Shown piece by piece: positions 24,451 through 36,109 of a stretch of 64,000 nucleotides of DNA. This stretch comes from Larix kaempferi (taxonomy: Eukaryota; Streptophyta; Pinopsida; Pinales; Pinaceae): contig BSBM01000964.1 in the NCBI GenBank assembly GCA_027924585.1, positions 1,743,501 through 1,807,500 of the forward strand, read 5' to 3'. Position 1 is the stretch's first letter, and each line of letters starts with the position of its first letter. The position numbers and the translations under genes are program-made. Below the pieces are notes generated by a model. That model was not told where the DNA came from, made no database searches, and saw only the letters and a list, made by a program, of their open reading frames with translations.

Positions 24451-26539
24451 CTGTTTGTTGATGATCATGACATTCTACTTTTTTGCAATGGCTCCGTGAG
24501 GGACACGTAAATACTGGCTGGTATACTAGATCTTTTTGGAAAGTCTACTGGTATGGATATAAATGTCAACAAATCCACACTATCCATGCAAAATCTTGAG
24601 GACCGGGAAATTCAAAGGTATAGCACTCTTTTTCCCTTCGACACAACTAATCTGAATGATGGACTGAAATACTTGGGCTTCATGTTAAAACCAAATCATT
24701 ATTTCAAATCAGACTCTGGGTGGCTGATTGCAAAACTTGAGAATCAACGACTTTCTTGGAGTCATCGATGGCTATCCAGAGCGGGAAGACTGGTTCTTAT
24801 CAAATCTGTGCTGGAAGGTATCCCTATCTACTGGATGTCTCTTGCATGGATCCCAAAAGGTATCCTAGGACCTAGACAAGACCTGGAAAATATGCTTCAG
24901 ATTTCTGTGGTCTGGAAAATCTGACAAACAAGTTTCCCCTTGGGTCAAATGGAAAAAACTTGCAAAACCAAAATCCTTGGGAGGATGGGGACTAAAAAAC
25001 ATTCATCTTTTTTCTAAGTCACTTGTGGCGAAAGCAGGTTGGAGACTACTCACTTCTGATCATCTTTGGACGTTCGTTGTCACTCAAAAATACATTGCTC
25101 CCGACTCCATCGTGAATTGGGTCAGGAGCCTGGCCAGATCCTCCATTGGAATCTTGGTTATATGGAAAGCAATACTATCTTCTTTCCCTATTATCGAAAA
25201 TGGATTAGCCTGGAAAGTGGGAAATGGTGCTTAGGTGCATATTGGGACCGACCCCTGGTTGGGTTGCCATAATGGACACTTGCTTCCTCCACCACTCATT
25301 CAATTACTATACTCCTGGGGGATACATCATCTAAATCAGATTGCAGATCGATTGACCACTAATCTTTGGAAGCAGGGATGGAAAGGGCCTATCATGCTCG
25401 GAATACCAGAAGACTACTGGGGAATTTGGAATAATTTCCTTATATCTCTCAGAGCCTCACATATCAGACTTATCGACTCCATGGATGCCTTCACCTGGGC
25501 CTCGTCGCCTTTGGGTTGATACACACCAAAATTGGGCTACAAGTTACTGGTCGGGGAACTAGATGAGAGAGGCGAGTCTTGGTGGTGGAAATGTTTGTGG
25601 AAGTCTAAATGTCCACTAAAAACAAAAATATTTATGTGGTGCACTCTGGAAAACAAGGTTCTAGTTTGGGATAGAATGACACGATGGCATATGGAAGGCC
25701 CTGGTCGGTGCGCCTTATGCAAACAAGACTCAGAGACTCTTCATCATTTGTTCACCACCTGCCCCTTCACCCTACAGATTTGGTCTTTCCTTCATGCTCA
25801 ATTAAACTTGGGTTGTGATTGGATTGGTCCTTCGATTGAGGAAGCTTGGAAGCACTGGCTCAACAACCTTGCAACTGAACCATATCGTTCTCTGCCTCTC
25901 CTGATCATCTGGGGTACTTGGCTAGCCCACAATAAGGCGATCTTTAAGGAAACACCCTTTGTTCCGGAACTGGTGGCCTTGCACAGTATAGATATCCTCT
26001 CCTATTTTCCACAAGGGAAACATACTCCTATCATTAGAAAAATCTCTATTGAGATTTTCGACTCTTCCAAACCATGGGATTATTTTGATGGGGCGGCCCA
26101 AGATCAACAATGTGTTGGGGGGGATGTCTTACACTTATCCAACACTCATTATCACCACATTTAAATGGATCTTGGTCATGGAATGAACAACTTTGCTGAA
26201 CTCTTTGCTCTAAAACTGCTACTTTGCTTCACCCTTGAAAAAAATTGCACACACCTACAGATTTTCGGTGACTCCATGCTTGTGAACAATTGGGTAAACA
26301 AAACACAGAAATGCCATATTCTTCTTTTAAATAATATCTTGGATGATGTCTTGAGACTCTTGAGGGAATTTGAATTCTTCTCGTGTCAGCATGTCTACAG
26401 GGAGCGGAACACAAAGGCTGACAACCTCTCAAAACAGGGACTGGACATTCCTTTTGGAAACTGGAAAATTTTGAAAGCAAAAAATGGAGAGACGTATGAA
26501 TATTATCATAGACCTTTTATAGAGGGTGTGGCGATTTAA
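24451..26539 (+). pseudogene. LINE ORF2 fragment: RT end, zinc-binding domain, RNase H
   Basis: Coding begins LFVDDHDILLFCNG with the FVDD box at 24454-24465. The RT thumb follows (RAGRLVLIKSVLEGIPIYWM near 24780). A frameshift lies near 24890, after which one frame runs to 26539 with three stops (25232, 25517, 26162). The zf-RVT domain is intact-looking: SKCPLKTKIFMWCTLENK near 25605, then CALCKQDSETLHHLFTTCPF near 25710, with C-x2-C and H/C ligands. RNase H follows with YFDGAAQ, NNFAELFALK, FGDSMLVNNW and NTKADNLSKQ, so its acidic residues are all visible. The start of ORF2 was never inserted, so no functional protein can be made. Confidence 0.9.
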
Positions 26540-26803
26540 AAATATCCAAAGGATCTTGTCTTTACAAAATGCATATACAAAATATATGGACCTGTTTATG
26601 GAACTCTATATTTCTTGATCATGGGTGCCCTATGGGGACCGAAGTCACACTTCATAGCACATCGATGGCTAAAATCCTCCCATGAGGGGATATTTTTGCA
26701 GCTAGAAAAGCTGGCCACATTTTTTGGAAAATGTTTTTTAAAAATCCTTCTGCAATATGTAATTTGGTTATATCTATTAATGAAATTACGCTTTTTTCCT
26801 TGG

Positions 26804-26811
26804 AAAAAAAA
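26804..26811 (+). other. Poly(A) tail of second LINE
   Basis: Eight A residues directly before the right target-site duplication. Confidence 0.8.
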
Positions 26812-26827
26812 TGCGTGTGCAGCTACC
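26812..26827. repeat. Target-site duplication of second LINE (right)
   Basis: Pairs with 24424-24439 (15 of 16 bases). Confidence 0.9.
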
Positions 26828-27250
26828 AAGAATATTCAATTACCATGACAAGTGAGAGTGTAAAAGTTTAAGCATGTGTATGATCATATGGATAAGAATC
26901 ACCCCACTAACTCTGGCTTAGGACAAGTAGGAATTTCATGCCACTACAGCTCTTTGATCTACATGGGAGGTCCAATAGTGATGCTAATGAGCATCATGGC
27001 ACTAACCAAGGAGGATTCCACTGTACCCTTTGGCCGCATCACATGAATACCCAAGTATGTGTAGAGTTATCTTCCCAAATGCTATGTTTGGTGCACTATA
27101 GTGACAATACGATCGATAGGTTGGTTTCAGGTGCCCTAAGGGGGTCTCCAATATACACAAAGTACGTGGAGTCCAAATTTGTGTTCAAGTCGTGTCTAAT
27201 GCGATACAACTCGCATGGGGTATTGACGGGAGTTACAATGGTGGCGAACA
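26828..27250 (-). repeat. Left LTR, piece 3
   Basis: Matches about 34077-34463 (for example GTATGATCATATGGATAAGA shared). Its end is placed at 27250 (GCGAACA), where a pyrimidine run (TCGCCCCCTAC) follows; read on the minus strand that is a polypurine tract next to TG, as expected at a 3' LTR. Confidence 0.55.
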
Positions 27251-29329
27251 TCGCCCCCTACAATGTCTAGCACACAATCTACACTTAAGTACCTATTGTA
27301 TTCATAGCCAATATGAATCCCCAACCACAATTTTACACACTTACCAACAGGTCTTGGTTGATTTTTATATACATCGGAACATGTCTTCTATCCCAAAACC
27401 CACTAGAGCTCAAAATGATATCCCATGTGCCATATATCCAATGTTGATTATGAGAAACATTGCTTAAACATATGTGATAACCATGTCACGAGGATTAAGT
27501 ATCAATAGTGTCTAATGCCACTTGTTGGTATAAGAATTATAGGTTATTTGTTCAAGTTTTTAACCAATAAGATTACCCAAAAAAGGCAAATGATTGGTTA
27601 GCAAATATTTATTGAACAACTAACTAGTGAAATTGCCAAGACAAGTGTTAAATATGTTGATATTGCTGACTACTTTAAATTTGTGTGTGGCTAAGTGAGT
27701 GACCAGCAAGCAATGGTACACATGTTATCAAATAAACAAGATAAATCATACAACCAAATTACTTGCTGCTAACTATTGAATGATGTCCAATGAAATTTTT
27801 TTGTTACAAAAAATATGAGAAAAGAGGTAAAATCATAACAATAAACGTAGATCTATTCACCATGTAACTAGAAATATTTAAATGTAGCCACACTATTTAG
27901 ATTTTTTAGAGTAAAATTGCATAATTCCTTAGTTTTCTAAGATCTAGTTTATAAACAACAACCAAAGGAAAATTACAACCTAACTAGTCACAAAGGTGAA
28001 GAAAAATGCTTTGCTAAAAGAGTGTAAGTCTCTCCACTCTCCAACCGCTTATAATGGTGGAGGTCTCTTCCTTCTATAGAACAAGGAAAGACTCAATACA
28101 ATGGGCCAAATACCGTTGGTAAATACAAACTGTTGTTTTGACAAAACCATAGGCTCAGCTCAACTAGTGTGCCCCACTTAGCTCAGTTTGGCCTCTCAAA
28201 ATTGCCCCCCTCAATTGTGGGCCTAAAACTTACTGAAGTAGATTCCAAATAGGATCACAATGAAGGCCCCACAATGTTGAATAGCTGAAGTGGACTGCAT
28301 GGTCATGTTGTGGATGATGTGGAGCAAGAGAATTCACCCCACTTGGCCAAATGCACACCCTTGGAAATTAGTCTTGTGATTTGGCTGAGAAAAATGCCAA
28401 AAGTGGGGTTTGGATTCCATGTAGGAGATGAGTATATTCCTCAATACAATGTTTATTTGTTGAAGTGGAAGAATGTGACCAATTGATGAAGATCTCAGCA
28501 TGCAAAATCACCTTCTTGGACAAGTGTGCCCCCTTGAAATCGATTTGCTCAAGTGGGCCATAGAAATGTGCCAAGTGATTAATCATTGACCCAAGGGAAT
28601 TCCATGTAGTGTTTTAGGAGGATACACCATGCCAATTTCTCTAATAATTATTTTCTACAATAGTTGAATTAATCACTCAGCAAACTTATGTGCATTTTTA
28701 AAATCGAACTTTAGAAAACTGATTAATTTATGCCTATTAATTCAAAAATGATGGCACCATGTGAGATTTGAGGGGGAAATTCCTTTGATGATGTTCAATT
28801 AACCTATGAAGACCATATCAATCAAAACATAGCTAAAATCCTTCTGAAAATGTGATTTACAATCTGATCCAAATAATTAAATCTCAACTTATGCATTTTT
28901 TAAATTAAACCTTAGGAAAGGTCTAATTAATTGCCAATTATCCTAAATATGCATGAAACCAAGGATGGGAGGATCAAATTAGCTTCCAAATTCATATAGT
29001 AGCTGATGGATGATGAAATAAATGTATGGTTTGTTGTCCGGTTTGGTTGACTAAGTCAAACTGCCTTATTAACCAAGTCAAATTGTTGAAAAAGTCAAAC
29101 TTGACCAATGAAACTTTAAACCTATGAATATCTCTAGAAGGAGGATTTTTCTATCTCTAATGCTTTGAATTGATGAAATACTAAAGTCAAAATTACATAC
29201 AATTGATTGTTTACATGAGTCGTCATATGGCCTAACTCATAGATCATGATGCATAAGTTTCATAAATATTAGTGGTAAATGTTTCAGGAACACATCAAAA
29301 CATTTACAAGGATTAGTTCTTTCTTGGAT
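27251..29329. other. AT-rich interior, no gene seen
   Basis: No coding motif on either strand. It lies where pol would be expected in the minus-strand Ty3-type element, but nothing of RT or integrase is recognisable. Confidence 0.4.
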
Positions 29330-30560
29330 GTAGTGGATGGATATTAGTCCAAATGTTGGTCGAGTGAATTGGCATGGGTTGACTGAATGACTCAAGATGT
29401 GGGAAACCGGGATCCTCTGTGATCTTCACCACTAGTGTGGACAATAGGGATGTGCCTTAACAGGGATTTGTGTTATGAGGTATCCCCCCTTGATCTTAGC
29501 AACCTGACTCCCTAGTATTCTTTGCTTTAACTGCTCCTTCTTCTTGTACTTTTATTCTTATACTTTTGGATGAGGAGACCTTAGCCTTGATATTTAGTAG
29601 ATGCATATGCAAGTAAAACTTGCAAATTTTCTTTTTATTTTCTTTTGATTGCTTGATTTTGCAATTTTCTTGGTCACTCTTGATTTCTTTTGGATCTAGT
29701 GCAAATTTTCTTTTACACCAACTTCTGGTACAAGTAGACTTGGACTGCGAGCTTGTCTTCAAATTCCCTTTTTTAGGCATTATAGGGGAATTACCTTGTT
29801 TTAGATCTAAGCGGAAACATTGCTCAATGGTAGTTCTTCCTGTTTAATAACATCCAACCTCAAGGAGCATACCTGGGAACCTTCTAAATCATTGTAGGAT
29901 TGACTACAACACAAGTGAGCCCAAGACATAAGGAATACATGGAGGCATTCATGGTGAAGGGAACATAGAGGAGGAGATCAAAAGACACTTTTTCATCCTT
30001 TGGCCAAAGGGACTACAATACAAGGTGGAGTGGTATGAGTAACATGGAAAGGTCAAACATGGAGTCAAAGAAGAGGGGTAATCTTAGTAAATACCAAGAG
30101 TTGTTTTGGTTATTGATGTGTAAACAAAACAATAATCTCGTATCCTCATTAGCCTATGATCAATACTACTAGCTATACTCATCAAAACAAATCATTGTAG
30201 TGTAACATGAGACATGGTGAAGTACAACATCAATAGAAAACATAACCATAACCAATCCTCAAGAATGGCATGAAAACACATCATGGCATAAAAATGGTCT
30301 CATCTCTTGGCATTCTCATATTCAATCTCTTCTATTGGCATAAGAAGATGGACTCATAATCACAGGTGAAGCAAAAATGGGTGCAAAAATCCCTCATATT
30401 GTATGTGGTATGATATTTGACTTCGTGGGGGACAAGTACCATGAGGGAGAGAGTGCTTGAGAACCACAACATCTCTAGTATGCGAGGACTATCAACAACA
30501 AGTATCTACAATGCAAAAAGATACCCTCCTCACAAATCATTGTTAGTGACATGTTTTTTT
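29330..30560. repeat. Dispersed repeat, related copy at 43860-44640
   Basis: The sequence from about 29380 to 30090 aligns with about 43905-44585. Shared features include GACTCAAGATG, an ACAATAGGGA block and CATTGCTCAA. The similarity is patchy, perhaps two thirds identical. The right part (30447-30495) also matches 2735-2785. It may be an LTR or a leader of an unnamed family; no ends were found. Confidence 0.5.
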
Positions 30561-31397
30561 CAAAATATTTAAATAAAATTTAAAATGCTCAAAATTTTCT
30601 AACTAATTGATATTTAAAAGTAAATTCTCAAAAATAGGACAAGAAAGTCTAAATCTAATTAAAGCAAAAGCACAAAAATGAAAACTAAGGTCTAGATAAA
30701 GGAAAAATGATTCAATGCTAGGTAATTTTGGGCACGTAGTCTCTAAGGAATTCTTCATGTATCAGGAGGTTGAATATGCAATCATTCATGGTGGAGAGGT
30801 GGTATGTGTTTTATTCGATTCTCATAATTAGGAAAGGACCAATCCAAATACCAGAATATGGCTTGGAGATATACCTATATGCTTGGTTCCAGATCATGAT
30901 TGAGTCTTGATAAGTGAGTCTCCTATTTCCAACAGTTTGAGTAGTACATTCTTTGTTCTTGAAGCGATTTATTTGTACACCACCATGATTATCAATACCA
31001 TGATGTTGTGATTGGTCCTGATTTGGGTTGTTTTTGTATACTACCTAAGAGAACCTAGATGGACCTCCATCCAAAGGGAGTGCAACTCACCTGATAATAA
31101 TATCTCTAGGATGAGGAGAATGTGTTTCTCCCTCCTTGGATTTTGATGATATCGGTTCATCTCCAGTCATGACTTGTTTGGGTGGCTCCTTAGAAAGTAA
31201 TTCTTTTATAATTTCACCCAAGGTCCTGAAACTCCTCGTTTTACTCTTATGACCTCTTTCGGGATCGTTGGTCATATTCTGATATGGTCATTCCCTTGGC
31301 AAGAGTATTTCCTCTATGAATTCACAAGGGGCCATAACTGGTCAATCTTTGTCCACCGAGACTTCCACACTATTGGTTGACCCAAACTCTTGGATGG
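30561..31397. other. Decayed sequence left of the protease remnant
   Basis: A minus-strand frame at 31275-31087 (rich in Lys, Ser and Pro) may be the linker after protease, but no named domain is present. The rest is AT-rich and unrecognised. Confidence 0.35.
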
Positions 31398-33370
31398 TTA
31401 ACGTTGAAGAATGTATAGGTTATTTTCCCTTAAATTCCTTTTTTTGGCATGGGGAGGTTCAATGTGCCCATCACTCACCATGTAAAACCTTTCAACTTCA
31501 CCTTGATTAGGCCCATAAGTATTATCTATCCCTTCAACGGGATCTTCTAAATCGCATTCATAAAATGGTTCTCTATAGATTCTAACCATCTTCCCCTCAT
31601 AGTTAGGAATGGAGGCATATGATAAGTCCATCTACAAATTTTCTCCTAATCCTACAGACCATTTTCGACTCAGTAACATCCCATATACAGGGGGAAGGTC
31701 CACCACAACCACATCCATTAAAGTTGAAATGTCAGTGCAAGCAAAGAGATCGGCTTTCAGGTTTTTTATTAGACCATGGACTTTAATTTGTTTAGAATCA
31801 ATCCCACGGATATTTCCATATGGACTTGATACTTCTAGTCCTAAAGCTTTCATGACACGCAAAGGCATAGTATTAGTGATGTCTCTAGACTACATCATGT
31901 AGTTATGCAGAAGCATCCATTCAACAACAAGGGTGATTTAAAAAGGTTGATGACCCCCGTTCTTCCTCTCGTATATAGTGCTTTGCAAGATAATAGGGGG
32001 ATCAATGGTTAACTCTTCCTTTGAATTGTCTTTAATAGTGTTGTGTAAAACAACATGAAGTTTATTCGTTGATGGTGACTTCATTTTGTCTTGACATAAT
32101 TTTATTACCCTTTCATTTTGTGAAGGAATATTTTTCAACTCACTGAGGGGTACATTAATTGTAATATTTAGAAGTATTCCCTCGAGATCAATGTTCAAAT
32201 CTACATCACCTGTGTTTTGATAACTAGAGGAGGTTTCATTGGGTTGTTTAACAGAAAAGGTATATGTGCCCCAACTTTTCCTCTTGGAAGGGTCATGGGC
32301 TTCATTGAGCTTCTTTCATTGATAAACTTGCCACTTTTCCTTTTGAGGCCCCTAAATGGTTTCCTTGGGCAATGAATTCACCTTATGCATTTCGATGCTC
32401 TTTTGCTTAATTTTCTCTCTGTCTTTGGCGGAAACATGATAAACCCTTCCATGATGCTCATTAGCTTCACTACATTACCAGTAGTGCAACCTTCTTCATC
32501 ATCGTTGCTTAGAAGACACTCATATTGGTTGTGTGGCTCATGACATCTTGACCACCAAAACACAGTGTCAGGGGCTTGTGGAACCTTGGGGTCCTCGATC
32601 ACAGGTTTCTTTTGTTGGTCTCAGTTGTAACTGGATTTTCTCTAAGGAAAGGGTCCCCTTAGCCTCTCTTGGGATCTTGCCAACCTAGCTACCTCCTGAC
32701 TTAGAATAGTTACATTCTTCATTATCTTAGTCATAATATCGAGAGGGGGAGGACCTTGGTCTTTATCATGTACTCCCTTTGTATTTGTTTCACTTTTGGA
32801 AGTATCCCTAGAGGATTCTAGAATATCTACTTTGCCATAGGATGATACATTCATTTCCATGCATCTCGCTTTTTACTAGGTGTCTAAGAGGTTTGTGGGA
32901 TTCTTTTCCTTTAGCATGAATCCAAAGATGCCCTCGAAAGCATACAGGTAATGGATTAAGATTGTTGGGTCTCTAGGTTTTATGTCATCTGGGATCCTTT
33001 CAAGGATTTTTTCAAATATTTGATTGAATTCTTGAACTGTTTCATTATCTTTCTTTTGTATTTCATATAGATTCATAAACCATCGATGGGCGTTTTTGTC
33101 TAATGACTCAACCAACAATTTCATATAGACATCCTTATGTTCTATGTTTAGGTCTCTAATAACCTTCCAGAAGTATTCAAGATGCTCTTTGACAAATATC
33201 ACATTGTATCCATTAAATCGTGGTAATATTTCATGGGATTTATCGGAAACCACATTAGGGGATCCTACAATTGCATTGAAGTCGAAAGGAAAACCCAAGT
33301 TTCTGCCAAAATATATTGGATGAGATTGTGGTGGGTTTTGTTGTGGGTTCCCTTGGTTAACAACAACCAT
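31398..33370 (-). pseudogene. Ty3-type gag and aspartic protease remnant
   Basis: Reading leftwards from 33370, a gag capsid-like domain is seen (LPRFNGYNVIFVKEHLEYFW, then YMKLLVESLDKNAHRWFMNL, then TVQEFNQIFEKILERIPDD). After a stop near 32873 the same frame continues to about 32642 and to 32602-32378, where FWWSRCHEPHNQYEC resembles a damaged zinc knuckle. A frameshift follows. The frame 32198-31398 has a protease-like segment: MPLRVMKALGLEV, then MDVVVVDLPPVYGMLLSRKW, which resembles retroviral-type aspartic proteases of plant gypsy elements, though the catalytic Asp-Thr/Ser-Gly is not preserved. Gag packages RNA and protease cuts the polyprotein. RT and integrase are missing downstream. 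At least three stops and one frameshift make it inactive. Confidence 0.75.
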
Positions 33371-33552
33371 TTTTATTTGGGGTTGGTTGCTTTGGATTTC
33401 TTAGGATTCTAAGTGTAAATAATCAGATTCTTTGAGGAACTCCTTAATTTATAATCATGACAAGTTTGTCCATCGGTGGAGTCGCTAGGTGAATGGATGG
33501 GAATCTTCACCGAAAGGGTATGTCGTCAAAATATACTAGGGAACTCCTTGCT

Positions 33553-33569
33553 CCCCAAAAACGGCACCA
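33553..33569 (-). other. Primer-binding site, tRNA-Asp type
   Basis: On the minus strand the site reads TGGTGCCGTTTTTGGGG. It agrees in 14 of 17 positions with the complement of the plant tRNA-Asp 3' end (TGGCGCCGTTGCCGGGG). It lies about 185 bp before the gag start at 33370. It is about 97 bp from the LTR at 33667 rather than next to it; a more degraded duplicate lies adjacent to the LTR at 33640-33662. Confidence 0.7.
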
Positions 33570-33666
33570 CAAATGTTCTCGAAGATAATAATTTTGTCCT
33601 TGGATGGGAGATATGTCATTAGATTCAAACCAGGGAACTCCTCGCTCCTAACAACATTACCAAACA

Positions 33667-34463
33667 TGTTGTTGCACAACCTAGAAACCTTGAGATTGCA
33701 AGGATTAATAAGTTGCTAACCCGACAAAACCTCAATACACTACCCCTAAGACTTGTCATGTGAGCAGATTCATCTCTCCTTAGGTCTCCTAAGTCCACCT
33801 AAGTAACCCTAGACTAACCACTGGAGGTGTCCCCAACCAAACTTTCCTAGATACTTGCTAGAGGTTATCCATCTTTCTCAAGTATTCGCTTGATCGATTT
33901 ATGGGAAGATAGTGTTCCTGAGATGATTACAAAAGGTTTTAAATGTAGCACGCTATGCGGTGAAAATTAAGCCAAGAGTTTGTTCAAATTTGGGGGTGAG
34001 ATATAGATACCCTAGCTTCATGAAGTTCAAGATAACTTTAAGAGTATTTGATGTATGTTTGTGCAGCTACTGAGAACAATCAATTATCATGACAAGTGAG
34101 AGGGTAAAAGTTTAAGCATGTGTATGATCATATGGATAAGAATTACCTCACTGAATCTAGCTTAGGACAAGAAAGAGTGGCTTGCCATTGTAGCTCTTCG
34201 ATCTATGTGTGGGGTCGAATAGTGATGCTCGGCCCAATCTCTCAAATCACTAGGATTCCACCGTACCCTCTGGCTGCATCACCTGACTACCCAAGTATGT
34301 GAAAAGTAATCTTCTTGAATGTTGTGTTCGGTGCACTACAGTGACAAGACGTTCGATAGGTTGGTTTTAGGTTTCCTAAGGGGGTCTCCAATATACGCAA
34401 TTTACATGGAGTCCAAGTCCGTGTTCAAGTCATTTCTAATGTGATACTATTTGCATGGGGTAT
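33667..34463 (-). repeat. Right (5') LTR of the old Ty3-type element
   Basis: Uninterrupted copy of the LTR whose left partner is split into three. It begins TGTTGTTGCACAACC and can be followed to CATGGGGTAT, where similarity to the left LTR stops. Because it contains undisturbed target sites, it dates both inserted elements as later than the duplication. Confidence 0.7.
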
Positions 34464-34714
34464 GCGATATAGTAGGCATATCTGCTTGTTTGACATTCTC
34501 AAGTTACCTTACCTCATTGTATTGTTGGTTCAAGGCATATCTTAGATCTAAAAGGGTGTATTTTTGTTGGCACTTTAAGAACTCTACCATCACTATCATA
34601 TTAAGGTCATTTGATGCAAATCTAATAACCATATTATTAGCATGATATATCAAGTTTGTATTTGCAATATCATAGTTGGTGTATTAACTATCTCTGCCAC
34701 TTAGCACTGTTTGT

Positions 34715-34719
34715 ATTGC
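34715..34719. repeat. Target-site duplication of solo LTR (left), ATTGC
   Basis: ATTGC precedes TGTCACG and recurs at 36105-36109 after the terminal TACA. Confidence 0.9.
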
Positions 34720-36104
34720 TGTCACGTACCCACCCATTTGACCTATGCAAGGCAGGGTACATGATGCCAAATTCAGGGCTTTTCCATGATCTCAGCCCAT
34801 TAGTTAGATTCATATAAATAAATTATGAATGTGCAGATGTAAAACAAATCAATGATCATGCACATCGGAATTAAAACATCCACACACATTACTCATACAT
34901 ACAACATATCAACAGTTAATGAATTAATATAGTGCAGAAGTAAATATAAAGGCATAAAAACACTTATCTTCATTTTTCAACTGCCCAAGCAACTAGCTAT
35001 GTCGCTGCAACGTTCCACCCAACCATAGGCTCTTCGACAGCTTATACTGAGTCCGTCCGAAGGTCACCCCCGAGCTGGGCATGATTCCTTCAAGGAAAAG
35101 GGGACATTCACTCGATACCAACTGTCACAACCAATTAATCATTCCATCTGAGCCAAGCCAGTCCATAGCTGGGTTTATCAGGCTACAATTGAACCCTGGA
35201 TTATCGCACTCAAGCTCAAGCCCAAGCCATGGATACCCATACCCATACCCAACATACTCTTCTCTCACACAGTAAGCACAAATAGGGGCATGGATACACA
35301 TCTTAGACAGTGGGATTTGCAAATAAGATGGCCATGGGTTTTCCCAAAAACGTTCCCAACCAAAAAACGGATTGTGGGATGGGCAGACAACCACAGGGGG
35401 AAAAACGATTTCTTCCCCAAATATCTCAGCCTTCAACAGCCCATCACGGTCTCTATTGAACCCCCATTCGATTTCCCTTCTTCCCCACTGGTATACAACA
35501 CAGAAAACGCCCTTCTCTACTCGGGAAATGAAGAAAACGCTGCAACATGCCTAGAAGACGCCCAGGTAGCTCTAAACTCGTGAGGGAGGAAGAAATGATC
35601 ATGGATAATGGCTTGGGTGAGAAATTCATGGCTCTTTTCTTGCCCAAGGAGGCAAACACGTTTTTCCATAAAGGGTGGCTTGCCCATACTCGATTTTGGA
35701 CAGCCATACCTCCCCATTCCCAAGGCATTAACTTCTCCAACCAACTCTTGGGAGAAATCAATGGTTGGGTACAAAAGTCAACATGGGTAGTTGAGGGTTT
35801 GATGGGTTCTCTCATTGACACTTGGCTTGACTCTAGTGGCTCAAGGGTTTGAATGTTTTCCCTCCCAATTCCTTGTGAAATCATGCCCCCATTTCTTTGT
35901 TGCATTGCATAGCTAGTTGTGGGTATTTTTATTAAAATGCATATTACATGATGTTGAAATTCCAATGTGCCTGGCTAGCACGCAAAGCATATGCATCAAT
36001 AAATCGATGGCGGGGCCTTGGCCTTGAGCTCCTCACCATGATTTCATAACAATATTACATCAATTACATTTGAATGTAATGGGGTCAATAATGGGGACGT
36101 TACA
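34720..36104 (+). mobile_element. Solo LTR, 1385 bp, perfect TSD
   Basis: Starts TGTCACGTACCC and ends GGGGACGTTACA; the ends form a 12-bp imperfect inverted repeat (10 of 12 match). A perfect 5-bp duplication (ATTGC) flanks it. There is no PBS, polypurine tract or coding domain inside. The overlapping open frames on both strands between 35125 and 35965 have no motif and I treat them as chance frames in the LTR. The terminal pattern is like that of the young element at 2940 (TGTCATGTCCC...GGGACATTACA), suggesting related integrase specificity. Strand is taken from that resemblance only. Confidence 0.88.
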
Positions 36105-36109
36105 ATTGC
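36105..36109. repeat. Target-site duplication of solo LTR (right), ATTGC
   Basis: Perfect match to 34715-34719. Confidence 0.9.

Larger units (their letters stand above)
24440..26811 (+). mobile_element. 5'-truncated LINE flanked by target-site duplication
   Basis: The insertion starts at the reverse-transcriptase catalytic motif, continues through the rest of ORF2 and a short 3' untranslated region, and ends in eight A residues. The 16-bp flanking duplication and the empty paralogous site give exact boundaries. ORF2 differs clearly in sequence from the LINE at 9690-14516, so it is a different subfamily. Confidence 0.92.
21473..34463 (-). mobile_element. Old minus-strand Ty3-type element, twice interrupted
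   Basis: An LTR beginning TGTTGTTGCACAACC (plus-strand reading) occurs at 33667-34463 and, in three pieces, at 21473-21765, 24339-24439 and 26828-27250. The pieces line up with consecutive parts of the right LTR at about 80 per cent identity by eye. Between the LTRs a minus-strand gag and protease frame (33370-31398) and a tRNA-Asp-type PBS set the orientation. No RT, RNase H or integrase is visible between 27251 and 31087. The right LTR lacks the last about 28 bp seen on the left and no flanking duplication is preserved. An alternative is two unrelated insertions of one family, but shared orientation and spacing favour one element. Confidence 0.6.

Noticed and set aside
35125-35965. Overlapping frames up to 170 codons on both strands
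   Set aside because: All lie inside a solo LTR and show no known domain.
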